In this document: positions 45,153 through 54,877 of the stretch, in pieces
Layout: each line of letters starts with the position of its first letter
Numbering within the stretch: the stretch's first letter is position 1
Assembly (NCBI RefSeq): GCF_013341275.1
Contig: NZ_CP054476.1
Location: 2,220,988-2,284,987 of the forward strand
DNA length: 64,000 nt
Reading direction: 5' to 3'
DNA from: Methyloligella sp. GL2
Lineage (GTDB): Bacteria; Pseudomonadota; Alphaproteobacteria; Rhizobiales; Methyloligellaceae
Made by a program: the position numbers and the translations under genes
The notes under the pieces: model-generated
Told to the model about the DNA's origin: nothing
Database searches by the model: none
Seen by the model: only the letters and a program-made list of their open reading frames with translations

Positions 45153-46610
45153 GTGGCGATCTCCCATATCGCGCAAGATACCGCCGATGCGTTCCGCAAT
45201 GTCGGCCATTTCGCCTCCGACCTGACGCACCCGACCTTGCGGCTCGGCGTCACCGGGCTGGCGCGCGCCGGCAAGACGGTTTTCATCACTGCCCTCATCC
45301 ACAATCTTTTATCCGGCGGGCGGCTTCCCTTCTTCGACGCGGTGGCCGAGGGTCGGGTGACGCGGGCTTTTTTGGAGCCACAGCCGGACGATACGGTGCC
45401 GCGCTTCGATTTCGAATCGCATCTGGCGGCGCTGACCTCCGAGCCGCCACACTGGCCGGAGAGCACGCGGCGGATCAGCCAGCTGCGCCTGGCGCTGGAA
45501 TACGAACCGCAGAAATTCTGGAAGCGGCAATTCGGCTATGACCGGTTGCATGTCGATATCGTCGATTATCCCGGCGAATGGCTGCTCGACCTGCCGCTGC
45601 TCAGCCGCGACTTCGCCGAATGGTCGGCGGATTCCCTGGAGCAGAGCCGGCTTGCGGGCCGCACGGGCATCGCCAAGGACTGGCACCAAGCCTTGAGCGC
45701 GGTGGATCCGGCAGCACCCGCCGACGAGGCGCTGGCCGTCACCCTCTCCGATCTGTTCAAGGATTACTTGCGCGCGGCGCGCTCCGATCAATATGCGCTG
45801 TCGACGCTGCCGCCGGGGCGCTTCCTGATGCCGGGCGATCTGGAAGGCTCGCCGGCGCTGACCTTCGCTCCGCTGGATGCCAAGGGCGAGACGCGGTTTC
45901 CGCGCAATTCGCTGTGGGCGATGATGGCGCGGCGCTACGAGGCCTATAAGACCCATGTGGTGCGCCCGTTCTTCCGCGATCACTTTGCGCGGCTGGACCG
46001 GCAGATCGTGCTTGTCGACGTGCTGGCGGCGCTGAATGGCGGCCAGGAGGCGGTGGCCGATCTGGAGCGGGCGATGACCGATATTCTCGGCTGCTTCCGC
46101 ACCGGCGCCAATTCGCTGTGGTCGAGCCTGTTTCGGCCGCGCATCGACCGCATCGTGTTCGCCGCCACCAAGGCGGACCATCTGCACCATTCCAGCCATG
46201 ACCGGCTGGAGGCGATCTTGAAGCTACTGACCGAGAAGGCGATCGATCAGGCGCAATTCGGCGGGGCGGAGGTAAAGGCGCTGGCCATGGCGGCGATCCG
46301 CGCCACGCGCGAGGGCGAGGCCAAGCGCAATGGCGAAGTTCTCCCTTGCATCATCGGCAGCCCGCTGGCCGGCGAACAGATCGGCCGGCGCAAATTCGGC
46401 GGCAGTGATGAATTCGCCATTTTTCCCGGCGACCTTCCCGAGGATCCGGAGGAAGCGCTGCGCGGCGGACAGATCCAGCCCGACGCGATGCGCTTCGTCC
46501 GCTTCCGCCCGCCCGATCCGGTGAAGCTGCCGCAGGGCGGCTTCGCGCCGTTTCCGAATATCCGCCTGGACCGGGCGCTGCAGGCTCTGATCGGAGATCA
46601 TTTGGGATGA
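45153..46610 (+). CDS. ycjX: YcjX family GTPase-like protein
   Basis: A DUF463/YcjX P-loop protein, 485 residues from the GTG at 45153. Walker A is GLARAGKT at about 35-42, followed by VFITALIHNLLSGGRLPFF. The conserved VDIVDYPGEWLLDLPLL is the switch/Walker B region, and IDRIVFAATKADHLHH is the TKxD-type base-recognition motif. In E. coli ycjX is in the phage-shock regulon; here its partner ycjF-like gene follows with a four-base overlap, suggesting a membrane-stress unit. The reading frame is open further upstream to GTG 45045, but the family N-terminus (AISHIAQDTADAFRNV) begins at 45153, so I prefer that start. TTGACA at 45022 may be its -35 element. Confidence 0.87.
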   Translation: MAISHIAQDTADAFRNVGHFASDLTHPTLRLGVTGLARAGKTVFITALIHNLLSGGRLPFFDAVAEGRVTRAFLEPQPDDTVPRFDFESHLAALTSEPPHWPESTRRISQLRLALEYEPQKFWKRQFGYDRLHVDIVDYPGEWLLDLPLLSRDFAEWSADSLEQSRLAGRTGIAKDWHQALSAVDPAAPADEALAVTLSDLFKDYLRAARSDQYALSTLPPGRFLMPGDLEGSPALTFAPLDAKGETRFPRNSLWAMMARRYEAYKTHVVRPFFRDHFARLDRQIVLVDVLAALNGGQEAVADLERAMTDILGCFRTGANSLWSSLFRPRIDRIVFAATKADHLHHSSHDRLEAILKLLTEKAIDQAQFGGAEVKALAMAAIRATREGEAKRNGEVLPCIIGSPLAGEQIGRRKFGGSDEFAIFPGDLPEDPEEALRGGQIQPDAMRFVRFRPPDPVKLPQGGFAPFPNIRLDRALQALIGDHLG

Positions 46611-47587
46611 GCAACAACCGCCGCAAGCCCGCCTCCTTCCGGGTCGAGGAGGTGGAGATCGTCACCCCGCCACCTTCCGCGCCGCCGCCGGGCCAGGCGC
46701 TGTCAGAGCCGCCCGCCAAAGTGCCGGGCCTGCCCGAGCTGCGCAAAGGCATCGCCTGGGGCAGCCTGTTTCTGGCCGCCGCCACGGGGCTTGTCGGCAT
46801 CGCCGCGGCGATCTGGTTCGATGCGCTGATCAAGGATCTGCTGGCCCGCGACGACTGGATCGGCTGGGCCGCCATCGGGCTGCTCGGGATCGTGCTGTTT
46901 GCGCTGCTGATGATCGTGCTGCGCGAGGTGGCCGGTCTGTTGCGGCTGCGCCGTCTTGGGCTCCTGCGCCACGAGGCGGACAGCGCCATGCGTCAGGACG
47001 ACAAGAAGCTGGCCGTCGACGTGACCCACCGGCTGAAGCAGCTCTATCACCGGCGCCAGGACATGGCCTGGGGGCTACAGCGCCTGTCCGAGCACGAGAA
47101 CGACATCATGAATGCCTCGGAGTTGATGCTGCTGGATGAGCGCACGCTGGTCGCGCCGCTGGATGCGCCGGCCCGCGCCATCGTCGCCGATGCGGCCAAG
47201 CGGGTCTCGGTGGTAACGGCGGTGAGCCCTGCGGCGCTGGTGGATATGATGTTCGTGGCGGCGGAGAACCTCCGCATGCTGCGCAAGCTGGCGACGCTTT
47301 ACGGTGCGCGGCCCGGCACCCTCTCCCTGATGCGTCTCGCCCGCATGGTGATCAGCCATATCGTGCTCACCGGCGGCATCGCGCTCGGCGACGACGTGAT
47401 CCAGCAGGTGATCGGACACGGGCTGACGGCACGGCTTTCGGCGCGGCTCGGCGAAGGCGTGTTCAATGGCGCGCTGACCACCCGTATCGGCATCGCGGCG
47501 ATCGATGTCTGCCGCCCCCTGCCCTATATCGAGGCGAAGCGGCCGCGCTTCCGCGAGCTGGTTGCCGAGGTCGCCGGGCTCAGCTGA
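46607..47587 (+). CDS. TIGR01620/YcjF family membrane protein (DUF697)
   Basis: 326 residues. A Pro-rich cytosolic N-terminus is followed by two membrane helices (about 47-70 and 83-105) and a cytosolic helical region (ADSAMRQDDKKLAVDVTHRLKQLYHRR). The C-terminal DUF697 domain (VVTAVSPAALVDMMFVAAENLRMLRKLATLYGARPG...GGIALGDDVIQQVIGHG) completes it. Always paired with YcjX, here by ATGA overlap at 46607-46610. Likely a membrane partner of the YcjX GTPase in envelope stress; direct evidence is lacking. Confidence 0.88.
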   Translation: MSNNRRKPASFRVEEVEIVTPPPSAPPPGQALSEPPAKVPGLPELRKGIAWGSLFLAAATGLVGIAAAIWFDALIKDLLARDDWIGWAAIGLLGIVLFALLMIVLREVAGLLRLRRLGLLRHEADSAMRQDDKKLAVDVTHRLKQLYHRRQDMAWGLQRLSEHENDIMNASELMLLDERTLVAPLDAPARAIVADAAKRVSVVTAVSPAALVDMMFVAAENLRMLRKLATLYGARPGTLSLMRLARMVISHIVLTGGIALGDDVIQQVIGHGLTARLSARLGEGVFNGALTTRIGIAAIDVCRPLPYIEAKRPRFRELVAEVAGLS

Positions 47588-47605
47588 GCTTTGCGGCGCG
47601 CACGC

Positions 47606-48457
47606 TTACTCCGTGGTCGTGAGGGGAATGGCCTGAGGCGGGTCCATCGGCGGCGGCTGGCTGGCGGCTTCCGACTTGTTTGAGACCTTGGGCTCGACCT
47701 TCTTCTTCAGCGGTGCTCCGGGCACCGGCTCAAGAAGCGCAGAGTCGGGATCGATGGCGTCCCAGGGCAAAGCCTCGGAGCTTGCGCCTGCCTCTGACGG
47801 CGCTGCCTTGCTGCTCTGCTCGGCGCCCTTCTCCTCGTTCTTCTTGTCTTCTTCGTCCTTCTCCGGCTCGGCGTTGAGCTCGTTCACCGCGTCGTTGATG
47901 TTGAGCTGGATCGGACCGTCGAGGGGCGGCGCATTGCTTGCGTCACCCTTGCTTGCGTCATCCTTGGCCATTTCATCCTCGCCCGGCGCCAAAGTCGCAT
48001 CGCTGCCGGCTCCGTCTGGGCCTTGCCATCCGACCGGGCCGTTTGTGGGCTTGTTCGTGCCTGCCGCCTCGGGCTTCGGCGGCGGCGCCATCAAGTCATC
48101 GTCGGGCTCTATGGCATCCCAGGGCAGCACTTCGGTGGTGACTTCGCCCTCACCGCTCGACTCGCCGGGTTCGGGCGGCATCTCGGGCGGGTTGGCGGCG
48201 GAGGCATCGTCTCCGGGCGCCGCGCCAGGCGGCGGAGAAATCCGCGTGGCGGTGCTGGGCGCGATATCGCTATGGCGGAGCGGCGCAGAGATCGCCTCTT
48301 GCCCGTCGCGGGGCTTGCCGCGGAGCTCGACCAGATAGACTCCCGGCACACCCGCCACGCCTGCGACCGCCACGAGGATGGCCTGGAACAGGAGGAGCGC
48401 CAGAACCCCGCCCGCAACGATGCGGCCGGTGCGGCTTTCGAACAGAATGGCCTTCAT
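47606..48457 (-). CDS. Membrane-anchored, disordered Pro/Glu-rich protein with repeated LPWDAI motif
   Basis: 283 residues. A single membrane helix near the N-terminus (about 13-42, GGVLALLLFQAILVAVAGVAG) is preceded by a short basic end. The remaining 240 residues are low-complexity Pro, Glu, Asp, Ala and Ser, expected to be disordered. Two copies of one motif stand out: VLPWDAIEPDDDLMAP and ALPWDAIDPDSALLEP, about 125 residues apart, and a hydrophobic island PIQLNINDAVNELN lies between them. No catalytic domain. The topology suggests a periplasmic tether, and the repeated WDAI motifs could be peptide ligands for a partner. Convergent with the YcjF-like gene, 18 bases apart. Confidence 0.72.
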   Translation of the reverse strand: MKAILFESRTGRIVAGGVLALLLFQAILVAVAGVAGVPGVYLVELRGKPRDGQEAISAPLRHSDIAPSTATRISPPPGAAPGDDASAANPPEMPPEPGESSGEGEVTTEVLPWDAIEPDDDLMAPPPKPEAAGTNKPTNGPVGWQGPDGAGSDATLAPGEDEMAKDDASKGDASNAPPLDGPIQLNINDAVNELNAEPEKDEEDKKNEEKGAEQSSKAAPSEAGASSEALPWDAIDPDSALLEPVPGAPLKKKVEPKVSNKSEAASQPPPMDPPQAIPLTTTE

Positions 48458-48639
48458 GCCTCATATGCCCTTAGCACCGCTGCGGCCCCACGCACGGCAC
48501 GGTGGTATAGCACAGGCTTTACACGGCAGGATAATGGCCAACTCGATAGGCAAATGGTCACGGCCGTCTCTCTTCTACACCCCGTCCGAGGCGCCCCACT
48601 CGGCCCCGAATATGGGGGCGATGGGTGCGAAAGAGAAGT

Positions 48640-49291
48640 CGTGAAAAACGGGAGTTTCGCTTTTATCCGCCTGAAATCGCTGCAAGATCACCGGGACTTC
48701 CGGTGCCCTTGCAGGCCTTGGCGTTCCGCCAAAAATGCAGCCAGCCGGTGGATATCGGGGATAACATGCGCGGCATGCGTGCACTAAAATTCGCACCATG
48801 TATCATCAAATTTGTGAGCGGCCCGGTTGTCTCGGGCGCCAGCGGAAAGCTCCAAAAAGGCGAGCGGAGAAATCCGGGAGGCTCGGCGGAAGGATCCGAG
48901 GACGCTCGAAGCTTCTGGAAAGTTCATAGGGCACGGCAAGCCTAGGTCGTCCATTGCCTTGGACGGCTGAAGGCGGGGTTGCCAGAGGGTGTGAAGGGCC
49001 AACGGCCTATCGGCTTTGCCGAACTGCCGTTTTGGCTTCGCCGGTAGGGTCTTTCGCATCGGACGCCTCACCGCCGGCCGGGTTCCGGTAGGGCCAATAC
49101 CGGTTCCGCGTCGTTGCAGCGCGACGTTAAATAAGTGGCTGAAGCCAGGTCACACTGGCGATGTGCGGGCAACCGCGCAGCACCGGTGTGGCACGAGACC
49201 GGAAGGTCTCGCGGCGCCGAGCCAATCGTTCCGAACGGGCGAGAGGATCGACATCGCAAAGGAAGGCGGAGCTGGCCAGCTCCGCCTTTCC
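48640..49291. other. Hairpin-dense non-coding region, possible structured RNA
   Basis: No supported protein gene lies in 48458-49578. This part is packed with perfect or near-perfect hairpins: CTGCAAG-atCACCGG...CCGGTG-cc-CTTGCAG (48680-48714), TTGGCG-ttc-CGCCAA (48718-48732), CCGGTA/TACCGG (49085-49103) and CGTCG/CGACG (49109-49126). A two-part stem with GCAA tetraloop spans 49151-49190, and GAGACC-GGAA-GGTCTC lies at 49195-49210. It ends in a 22-base palindrome with T-rich flank. I could not match it to RNase P, tmRNA, SRP or 6S RNA. Strand, ends and expression are unknown. Confidence 0.4.
49257..49291. terminator. Bidirectional hairpin terminator
   Basis: The perfect 22-base palindrome GGCGGAGCTGGCCAGCTCCG CC (49265-49286) is flanked by AAAGGAA on the left and TTTCC on the right, giving short T runs for both strands. 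No protein gene ends near it on either strand, so it probably ends a non-coding transcript. Confidence 0.6.
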
Positions 49292-49383
49292 TGGTTTCAG
49301 GGTCCGGTTACGGCTTCCTTTCCCCTCACTTGGGTGCTGCCGATAGCAGGCTTATGCGTCAGCGCCAAGTCATTCTAAGTGTC

Positions 49384-49455
49384 ATGTCATTCGACATGTC
49401 GGCCCGAATGTCGGCTTCCATGTCGGCCTACATGTCGGTTTACATGTTGACCTTC
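49384..49455. repeat. Six 12-bp direct repeats (ATGTCGGC-N4)
   Basis: ATGTC words start at 49384, 49396, 49408, 49420, 49432 and 49444, exactly 12 bases apart. The middle units read ATGTCGGC followed by four variable bases; the outer ones are degenerate (ATGTCATT, ATGTTGAC). The array lies about 120 bases upstream of the lipoprotein gene. It could be a young microsatellite-like expansion or a cluster of protein-binding sites on nearly the same DNA face. Confidence 0.75.
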
Positions 49456-49578
49456 CTGCCGGCCTCGATACCGGCGGGCGATCGGCGCTCTTGCTCCGGC
49501 CTTGCGAAATCCGCTAATCGGCTACGGTGAGGCCGGCCAAGATCGGCCCCGGGGTTTGCGTAAACGGGAGGATTGGCT

Positions 49579-50022
49579 TTGCGGACAATTCGGCGAAGCT
49601 TGGCGATAGGTGCCGCGGGATTATGTCTTGCGGCGTTCACCGGCTGCAGCGCCATGAAAGGCGGGAGCAGTCCGGAAGGCGGCGTGAAGACCGAAGATGC
49701 GGCCTGGAAGGCCGATGCGAAGGATCCGCTGTCGCGGCCGGTGCAGGTCGCCTGGACCTCGGCGCGGGCGCGCTATTGCGGCTTCGTGTTCGATCCGAAC
49801 CAGCTCAGGACGAGCTATCTCAGCGCCGAGCAGCGGGCGGGCAATTCGGAAGCCCAGATGCGCAAGATCGAGAAGGCCTACGACTATACGGTCCAGTCGG
49901 TGACGGATTCGATCAAATCCAACAGCCACTACTGCACCAAGGACCGCACCACGGCGATCCGCAAGGATCTGAAGCAGTATCTTTCCGGCAATTTCACCCA
50001 CCGGGCGAGCCCGGCGGATTAA
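49579..50022 (+). CDS. Small lipoprotein of unknown function
   Basis: 147 residues. The signal sequence ends in a lipobox (LAAFTGC), so the mature protein should start at the lipid-modified Cys. The mature part is polar, with Cys residues in ARYCGFVFDPNQLRTSY and NSHYCTKDRT that could form a disulfide, and a helical region NSEAQMRKIEKAYDYTVQSVTDSIK. The start is TTG 49579, six bases after GGGAGGA; TTG 49573 would be too close to that site. No family recognised. The pattern of a lipoprotein with Cys-x-Phe...Cys suggests an envelope component. Confidence 0.72.
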   Translation: MRTIRRSLAIGAAGLCLAAFTGCSAMKGGSSPEGGVKTEDAAWKADAKDPLSRPVQVAWTSARARYCGFVFDPNQLRTSYLSAEQRAGNSEAQMRKIEKAYDYTVQSVTDSIKSNSHYCTKDRTTAIRKDLKQYLSGNFTHRASPAD

Positions 50023-50025
50023 GCG

Positions 50026-51381
50026 CTATTCGGCCGGCACGGTCTCGGCGGCCGGCGCTTCGTCGGTAGCATCGTCGGCCGCTTCGCTATCCGGCGTGCG
50101 TTCGGGCATGGGCGGAGTGGTCTCGTCTGCGCCCGCATCCGCTCCGGACTCATCGGCTGCCGGTTCGGCGCTTGTCTCAGCGCCGGTGTCGGACGCTGCC
50201 GGCTGAAGCTCCTCGCTCGATGCCTCAGGCGCCGCGGGCTGCTCATCCGTAGCGTCGGGCGCCGGCTCGCCCGCCGGTTCCTCGACCGCCGGGCTCTCAT
50301 CGGCCGCATCGTCGCCGGGCTGCGCCGCCGGCGTCTCGGGCGATGCCGCTTCGGGCGCAGTCTCTTCTGCCACGCTGTCTTCTGCCACGCTGTCTTCTGC
50401 CGGGCTCTCTTCTGCCGGACTCTCTTGGGCTGCCGCATCGGAAGCGGGGCTTGCCGATTGCGTCGCGGCCGCTTGCGTGCCCTCTTCCGCCGCCGCCGCT
50501 GCCGCATCCGGCGCAGACGTCTCGAGCTCGGGCCGCGGCGCGTTGCGGATCTTCTCCGCCATACGCATCAGCACATCTTCCGGCACTTCCGCAGCCAGCA
50601 GATAGGACACGTCTTCCTGGGTCCAGCTCACGGCGCCGACCGCGCCCTCTTGCAGGAATTTCGGATCGCTGTCCTCACCGCCGGGCATGGCATAGAGGGC
50701 GAGCGGTTCGCCGGTCTTGGGCAGATAGAGCATCTGCGCCATGGGCTTGTCGCCGTAGCGCAGCACCTGGGCGCGGACGAAGCGATAGCCTTCGGGGCGA
50801 AGATCCGGGCCGCGCACCGATTGGCCGATCTCCTTGGTGAGCTGGAAAGCCAGCAGATAGGGATTGCCCTGGCTCTCCAGGCTGACCTCGAGGCTCTCGC
50901 GGCTGACCAGCGCATGGGCGCGCGCGGTGTCCTCCTGCCAGGTGGGTGTCGGCGGCGGCGGAGGCGGCAACGGCACCTCGACGATTTGCGGCGGCGGCGC
51001 GGGTGGCGCTTCCGGCGCGGGCATGGCGAAATAGCCGAGCGCGCCGCCAACCAGCCCGCAAGCCAGGCCGACGCCCGCAAGCGCCGATTTCGGGAAACCT
51101 GAGGACGCCTGTTCCGGCTCGCTCCAGCGTTCCTCGACTTCCGTTTGCAGCGGCGGCTCTTCCGCCGGCGGCGCCAGAGAAACCGGGACCAGCTCTTTCA
51201 GCTCGCCGGCGAGAATGGAGTCGAAAGCGAATTCCAGCCGCTCATGGGCTTCCTGCAGAGCTTGCGCGCGGCGGGCGACGACCTCGTCGTCCTTGAGCAC
51301 CTTCTCCACGGCGCGGGCCTGGTTCTTGGCAAGCTGGCCGTCGACATAGGCGACCAGTAGCTCGTCACTCAGCTCGCTCAT
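50026..51381 (-). CDS. Anti-sigma factor with periplasmic domain and long acidic tail
   Basis: 451 residues. The cytosolic N-terminus (ELSDELLVAYVDGQLAKNQARAVEKVL...AHERLEFAFDSIL) is the anti-sigma domain type that starts LVAYVDGEL, without a zinc His/Cys motif. One membrane helix (about 99-119) leads to a Pro-rich linker and a folded periplasmic region (ESQGNPYLLAFQLTKEIGQSVRGPDLRPEGYRFVRAQVLRYGDKPMAQMLYLPKTGEPLALYAM). The last 150 residues are Ala/Glu/Ser/Pro low complexity. Its ATG overlaps the sigma-factor stop (51378-51381), the usual layout in which the anti-sigma follows its sigma. It would hold the sigma factor at the membrane until an envelope signal arrives; the signal is unknown. 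Confidence 0.85.
   Translation of the reverse strand: MSELSDELLVAYVDGQLAKNQARAVEKVLKDDEVVARRAQALQEAHERLEFAFDSILAGELKELVPVSLAPPAEEPPLQTEVEERWSEPEQASSGFPKSALAGVGLACGLVGGALGYFAMPAPEAPPAPPPQIVEVPLPPPPPPTPTWQEDTARAHALVSRESLEVSLESQGNPYLLAFQLTKEIGQSVRGPDLRPEGYRFVRAQVLRYGDKPMAQMLYLPKTGEPLALYAMPGGEDSDPKFLQEGAVGAVSWTQEDVSYLLAAEVPEDVLMRMAEKIRNAPRPELETSAPDAAAAAAEEGTQAAATQSASPASDAAAQESPAEESPAEDSVAEDSVAEETAPEAASPETPAAQPGDDAADESPAVEEPAGEPAPDATDEQPAAPEASSEELQPAASDTGAETSAEPAADESGADAGADETTPPMPERTPDSEAADDATDEAPAAETVPAE
50363..50422. repeat. 15-bp tandem repeat inside the anti-sigma tail
   Basis: Four units of TCTTCTGCC(A/G)(C/G)GCT(G/C) or near variants begin at 50363, 50378, 50393 and 50408. On the coding strand they give the repeated residues E-S/D-x-A-E within the acidic tail (AEDSVAEDSVAEE). 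Being in frame, copy-number change would lengthen or shorten the tail by five residues without breaking the gene. Confidence 0.75.
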
Positions 51382-51935
51382 TGCGCAGCCTCGCTGGTTT
51401 GCGGAAAGGATTCGACCTCGGCCTCCATCGGCGGAAGTTTCTCGTCGTCGGACAGCGCATCGGCCAAGGTCGCGCTGGCGCGGATCAGCCGCGCCTCGAT
51501 GGTTTCGGCCGGGCAGTCGAGCACCTGAGCGGCCTCCTCGTGGCTGAAATCCTCGCCATAGACGAGCAGCAAGGTGCAGCGCTGCTGCGGGGCCAGCTCG
51601 GCCAGGAAGGTGACGGTCAGATCGTCGGGCGTGACGTCCTGGTCTTCGCTGATCAGCTCCTCGAAAGCCCGAAGCCCGCGCGGGCGGCGCATCGGATCGG
51701 CATGGCCGCGCAGCTCGTCCAGCCAATGCCGGTAGATCTCGCCGAAGGCCCAGCAGTCGAAGGCGACATCACCGGAATAGCGGCGGTCTTCTTCCAGGAT
51801 CTTGGAGAGCGCCCGCCCAAGCAGCGCCGTGCCCCCTTCCCGCTCGCCGAGCAGGACTTCGGCAAACCGCTTCAGTCGGGGCAAAATAGCGACGAGACCA
51901 TCCCGAACGGAATCGTCAACTGACTCTTGCAGCAC
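51378..51935 (-). CDS. ECF-type RNA polymerase sigma factor
   Basis: 185 residues. The region-2-like helices (FAEVLLGEREGGTALLGRALSKILEEDRRY...DCWAFGEIYRHWLDELRG) are joined by a linker to region 4. Region 4 (LAELAPQQRCTLLLVYGEDFSHEEAAQVLDCPAETIEARLIRASATLADAL) is a clear sigma-70 region 4 helix-turn-helix. A Glu-rich tail follows. The start is GTG 51935, so region 2 is at the shorter end and diverged from classical ECF. It is the first gene of a two-gene unit with the membrane anti-sigma factor. I found no convincing ECF promoter (GGAAC-N16/17-CGTT) upstream to support autoregulation. Confidence 0.85.
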   Translation of the reverse strand: MLQESVDDSVRDGLVAILPRLKRFAEVLLGEREGGTALLGRALSKILEEDRRYSGDVAFDCWAFGEIYRHWLDELRGHADPMRRPRGLRAFEELISEDQDVTPDDLTVTFLAELAPQQRCTLLLVYGEDFSHEEAAQVLDCPAETIEARLIRASATLADALSDDEKLPPMEAEVESFPQTSEAAQ

Positions 51936-52127
51936 CGATCAAATCCCCCGCTTAACTCTCGCGGGGCCCGCCGTGGCCCCGACGACGCGAATCAAACGTT
52001 AGCATAGCCTGATTCCGTCCAACTTCATGAGACGGTACAGACTGTTAGGGAAATTCGGTAGAATTGGCGGGCGGGGCGTGGAAAACGGGCCTCTGCACCA
52101 GGTCCATCTCCTTCACCGAAGACGACG

Positions 52128-53345
52128 ATGATGCAAACCCAGAAGCAATGCCAGGTCGAAGACGAGATGGCGGAAACACCGGACGAGACCGAGGCCAAGA
52201 AGGCGACGAAGAAGGAAGCGCGCGCTTCCGGCAAGGCGCACAGCAAAACGTCTGCCAAAAAAACGCCCGAGCCGATTGAAGCCGAGGCCGCAAAGACGGA
52301 CGAAAAATCCGACACCGACACGAAGCCCGGGACAGAGTCCGAGACCGCCGACGGCGACGAGGCGCCGCTCTTCACCACGCTCAGCTCCGACGCAGTGGCG
52401 GCCCGGCTTGCCACGGCCGGCGTTGTGCAGCGGACCCGGGAGACCCTGGCGCGAGTCGCCGAGCTGGAACAGGCCGCCGCCAATTCGGCTGTCACGCAGC
52501 AGCTGAAAAGCGTCTCCGGCATGGCGGGCAAGCAGGCCTTACGGCTCGGCGAAGGCGGGCTGAAGGTCAGCCGCAAGGGCGCGGGCCGCGCGGCGGAAGC
52601 CTCACGGACGATGCTGTTGCCAAGGCTAAAAACGGCTGCCCTGGCCCTCGCCCGGCAGCTTTCGCCGAAACAGATCGCCCGGGATATCCAAGCCATCGTC
52701 GTCTTCGGCCATCGGATCACCGCCGACCGGCCGATCGAGAAACTGATGTTCCGCCCCACGGCGGCGGCGGTCTCGCTCGATGCGCTGACCATCCGCGGCA
52801 CCGGGCGGCAAGAGGCGCATAACTACCGACCGACCCCGCATCTGGTTTTCGACTGGGCGATGTCGGCAATCACGGACGATCTGCAGCGCTTCGCCTTCAT
52901 CGATTACGGCGCCGGCAAGGGGCGCGTCTTGCTGATGGCCTCGCTTTATCCGTTCCGCTCGATCGGCGGTATCGAATGCACCGAGGAGCTGCATGAGGAT
53001 GCGCGGATGAATATCGCGCAATTCCCGCGCTCGCCGATGCGCTGCCGGCGGATCGAATGCGTGCTGGAGGATGCAACCCATGTGGCGACGCCGCGCGGGC
53101 CCGGCGTGCATTACTTCTTCGACCCGTTCTCGCGGGTTGCCTTCGCGCAGGTGCTGAACGGGATCGCGGCCTCCTACCGGGAGGATCCGCGCCCGCTCTA
53201 TCTGGTGCTGGTCGATTGCAAATACGGCGATCTGGTGCGGCAGACCAAGCTGTTCCGCCGCGCCCGGATGCCGTTCCGGGCGCAGCTTGCCAGCTTCTTG
53301 TTCAGCCCCTACCGGATCGAGGTCTACAAGACCGATCCGGCGTAG
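52128..53345 (+). CDS. Class I SAM-dependent methyltransferase with long Lys/Ala/Glu-rich N-terminus
   Basis: 405 residues. The first 75 are charged low complexity (KKATKKEARASGKAHSKTSAKK), then a helical stretch with Ala/Leu. The C-terminal 190 residues are a Rossmann-type methyltransferase: YRPTPHLVFDWAMSAI, then motif I FIDYGAGKGRVLLMAS, and the acidic motif II end in GGIECTEELHEDARMNI. FFDPFSRVAFAQVLNGI and a basic C-terminus follow. The DYGAGKGR form of motif I is seen in bacterial proteins annotated only as class I methyltransferases. Substrate unknown; the basic N-terminus could bind nucleic acid or membranes. Divergent from the sigma-factor gene. Confidence 0.82.
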   Translation: MMQTQKQCQVEDEMAETPDETEAKKATKKEARASGKAHSKTSAKKTPEPIEAEAAKTDEKSDTDTKPGTESETADGDEAPLFTTLSSDAVAARLATAGVVQRTRETLARVAELEQAAANSAVTQQLKSVSGMAGKQALRLGEGGLKVSRKGAGRAAEASRTMLLPRLKTAALALARQLSPKQIARDIQAIVVFGHRITADRPIEKLMFRPTAAAVSLDALTIRGTGRQEAHNYRPTPHLVFDWAMSAITDDLQRFAFIDYGAGKGRVLLMASLYPFRSIGGIECTEELHEDARMNIAQFPRSPMRCRRIECVLEDATHVATPRGPGVHYFFDPFSRVAFAQVLNGIAASYREDPRPLYLVLVDCKYGDLVRQTKLFRRARMPFRAQLASFLFSPYRIEVYKTDPA

Positions 53346-54383
<1,038 letters not shown>

Positions 54384-54386
54384 CTA

Positions 54387-54728
<342 letters not shown>

Positions 54729-54877
54729 TCATCGTTCAGTGGGAGGCGGGCTCAGCTGTTCCGTACGCCCGCAAGTAAAGACGCTTAGGTAGCCTAAAGC
54801 TGCCGTGTAAGCGTTGCTCTATAGGGCAATTGGCCCACAGACTCCAGCCCCTTCGGGCGAATTGCAGGAGCGACCGT

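Noticed and set aside
49109..49150. Resemblance of CGACGTTAAATAAGTGGCT to the 3' half of a SAM-II riboswitch.
   Set aside because: The essential upstream loop (TGATTT region) is missing because the stem closes over only eight bases, and the next gene is an unrelated lipoprotein. A covariance search with the SAM-II model would settle it.
51936..52040. GGAATC...CGTT upstream of the ECF sigma gene as an autoregulated promoter.
   Set aside because: The spacing is about 12 bases, not the 16-17 expected, so the match is not convincing.
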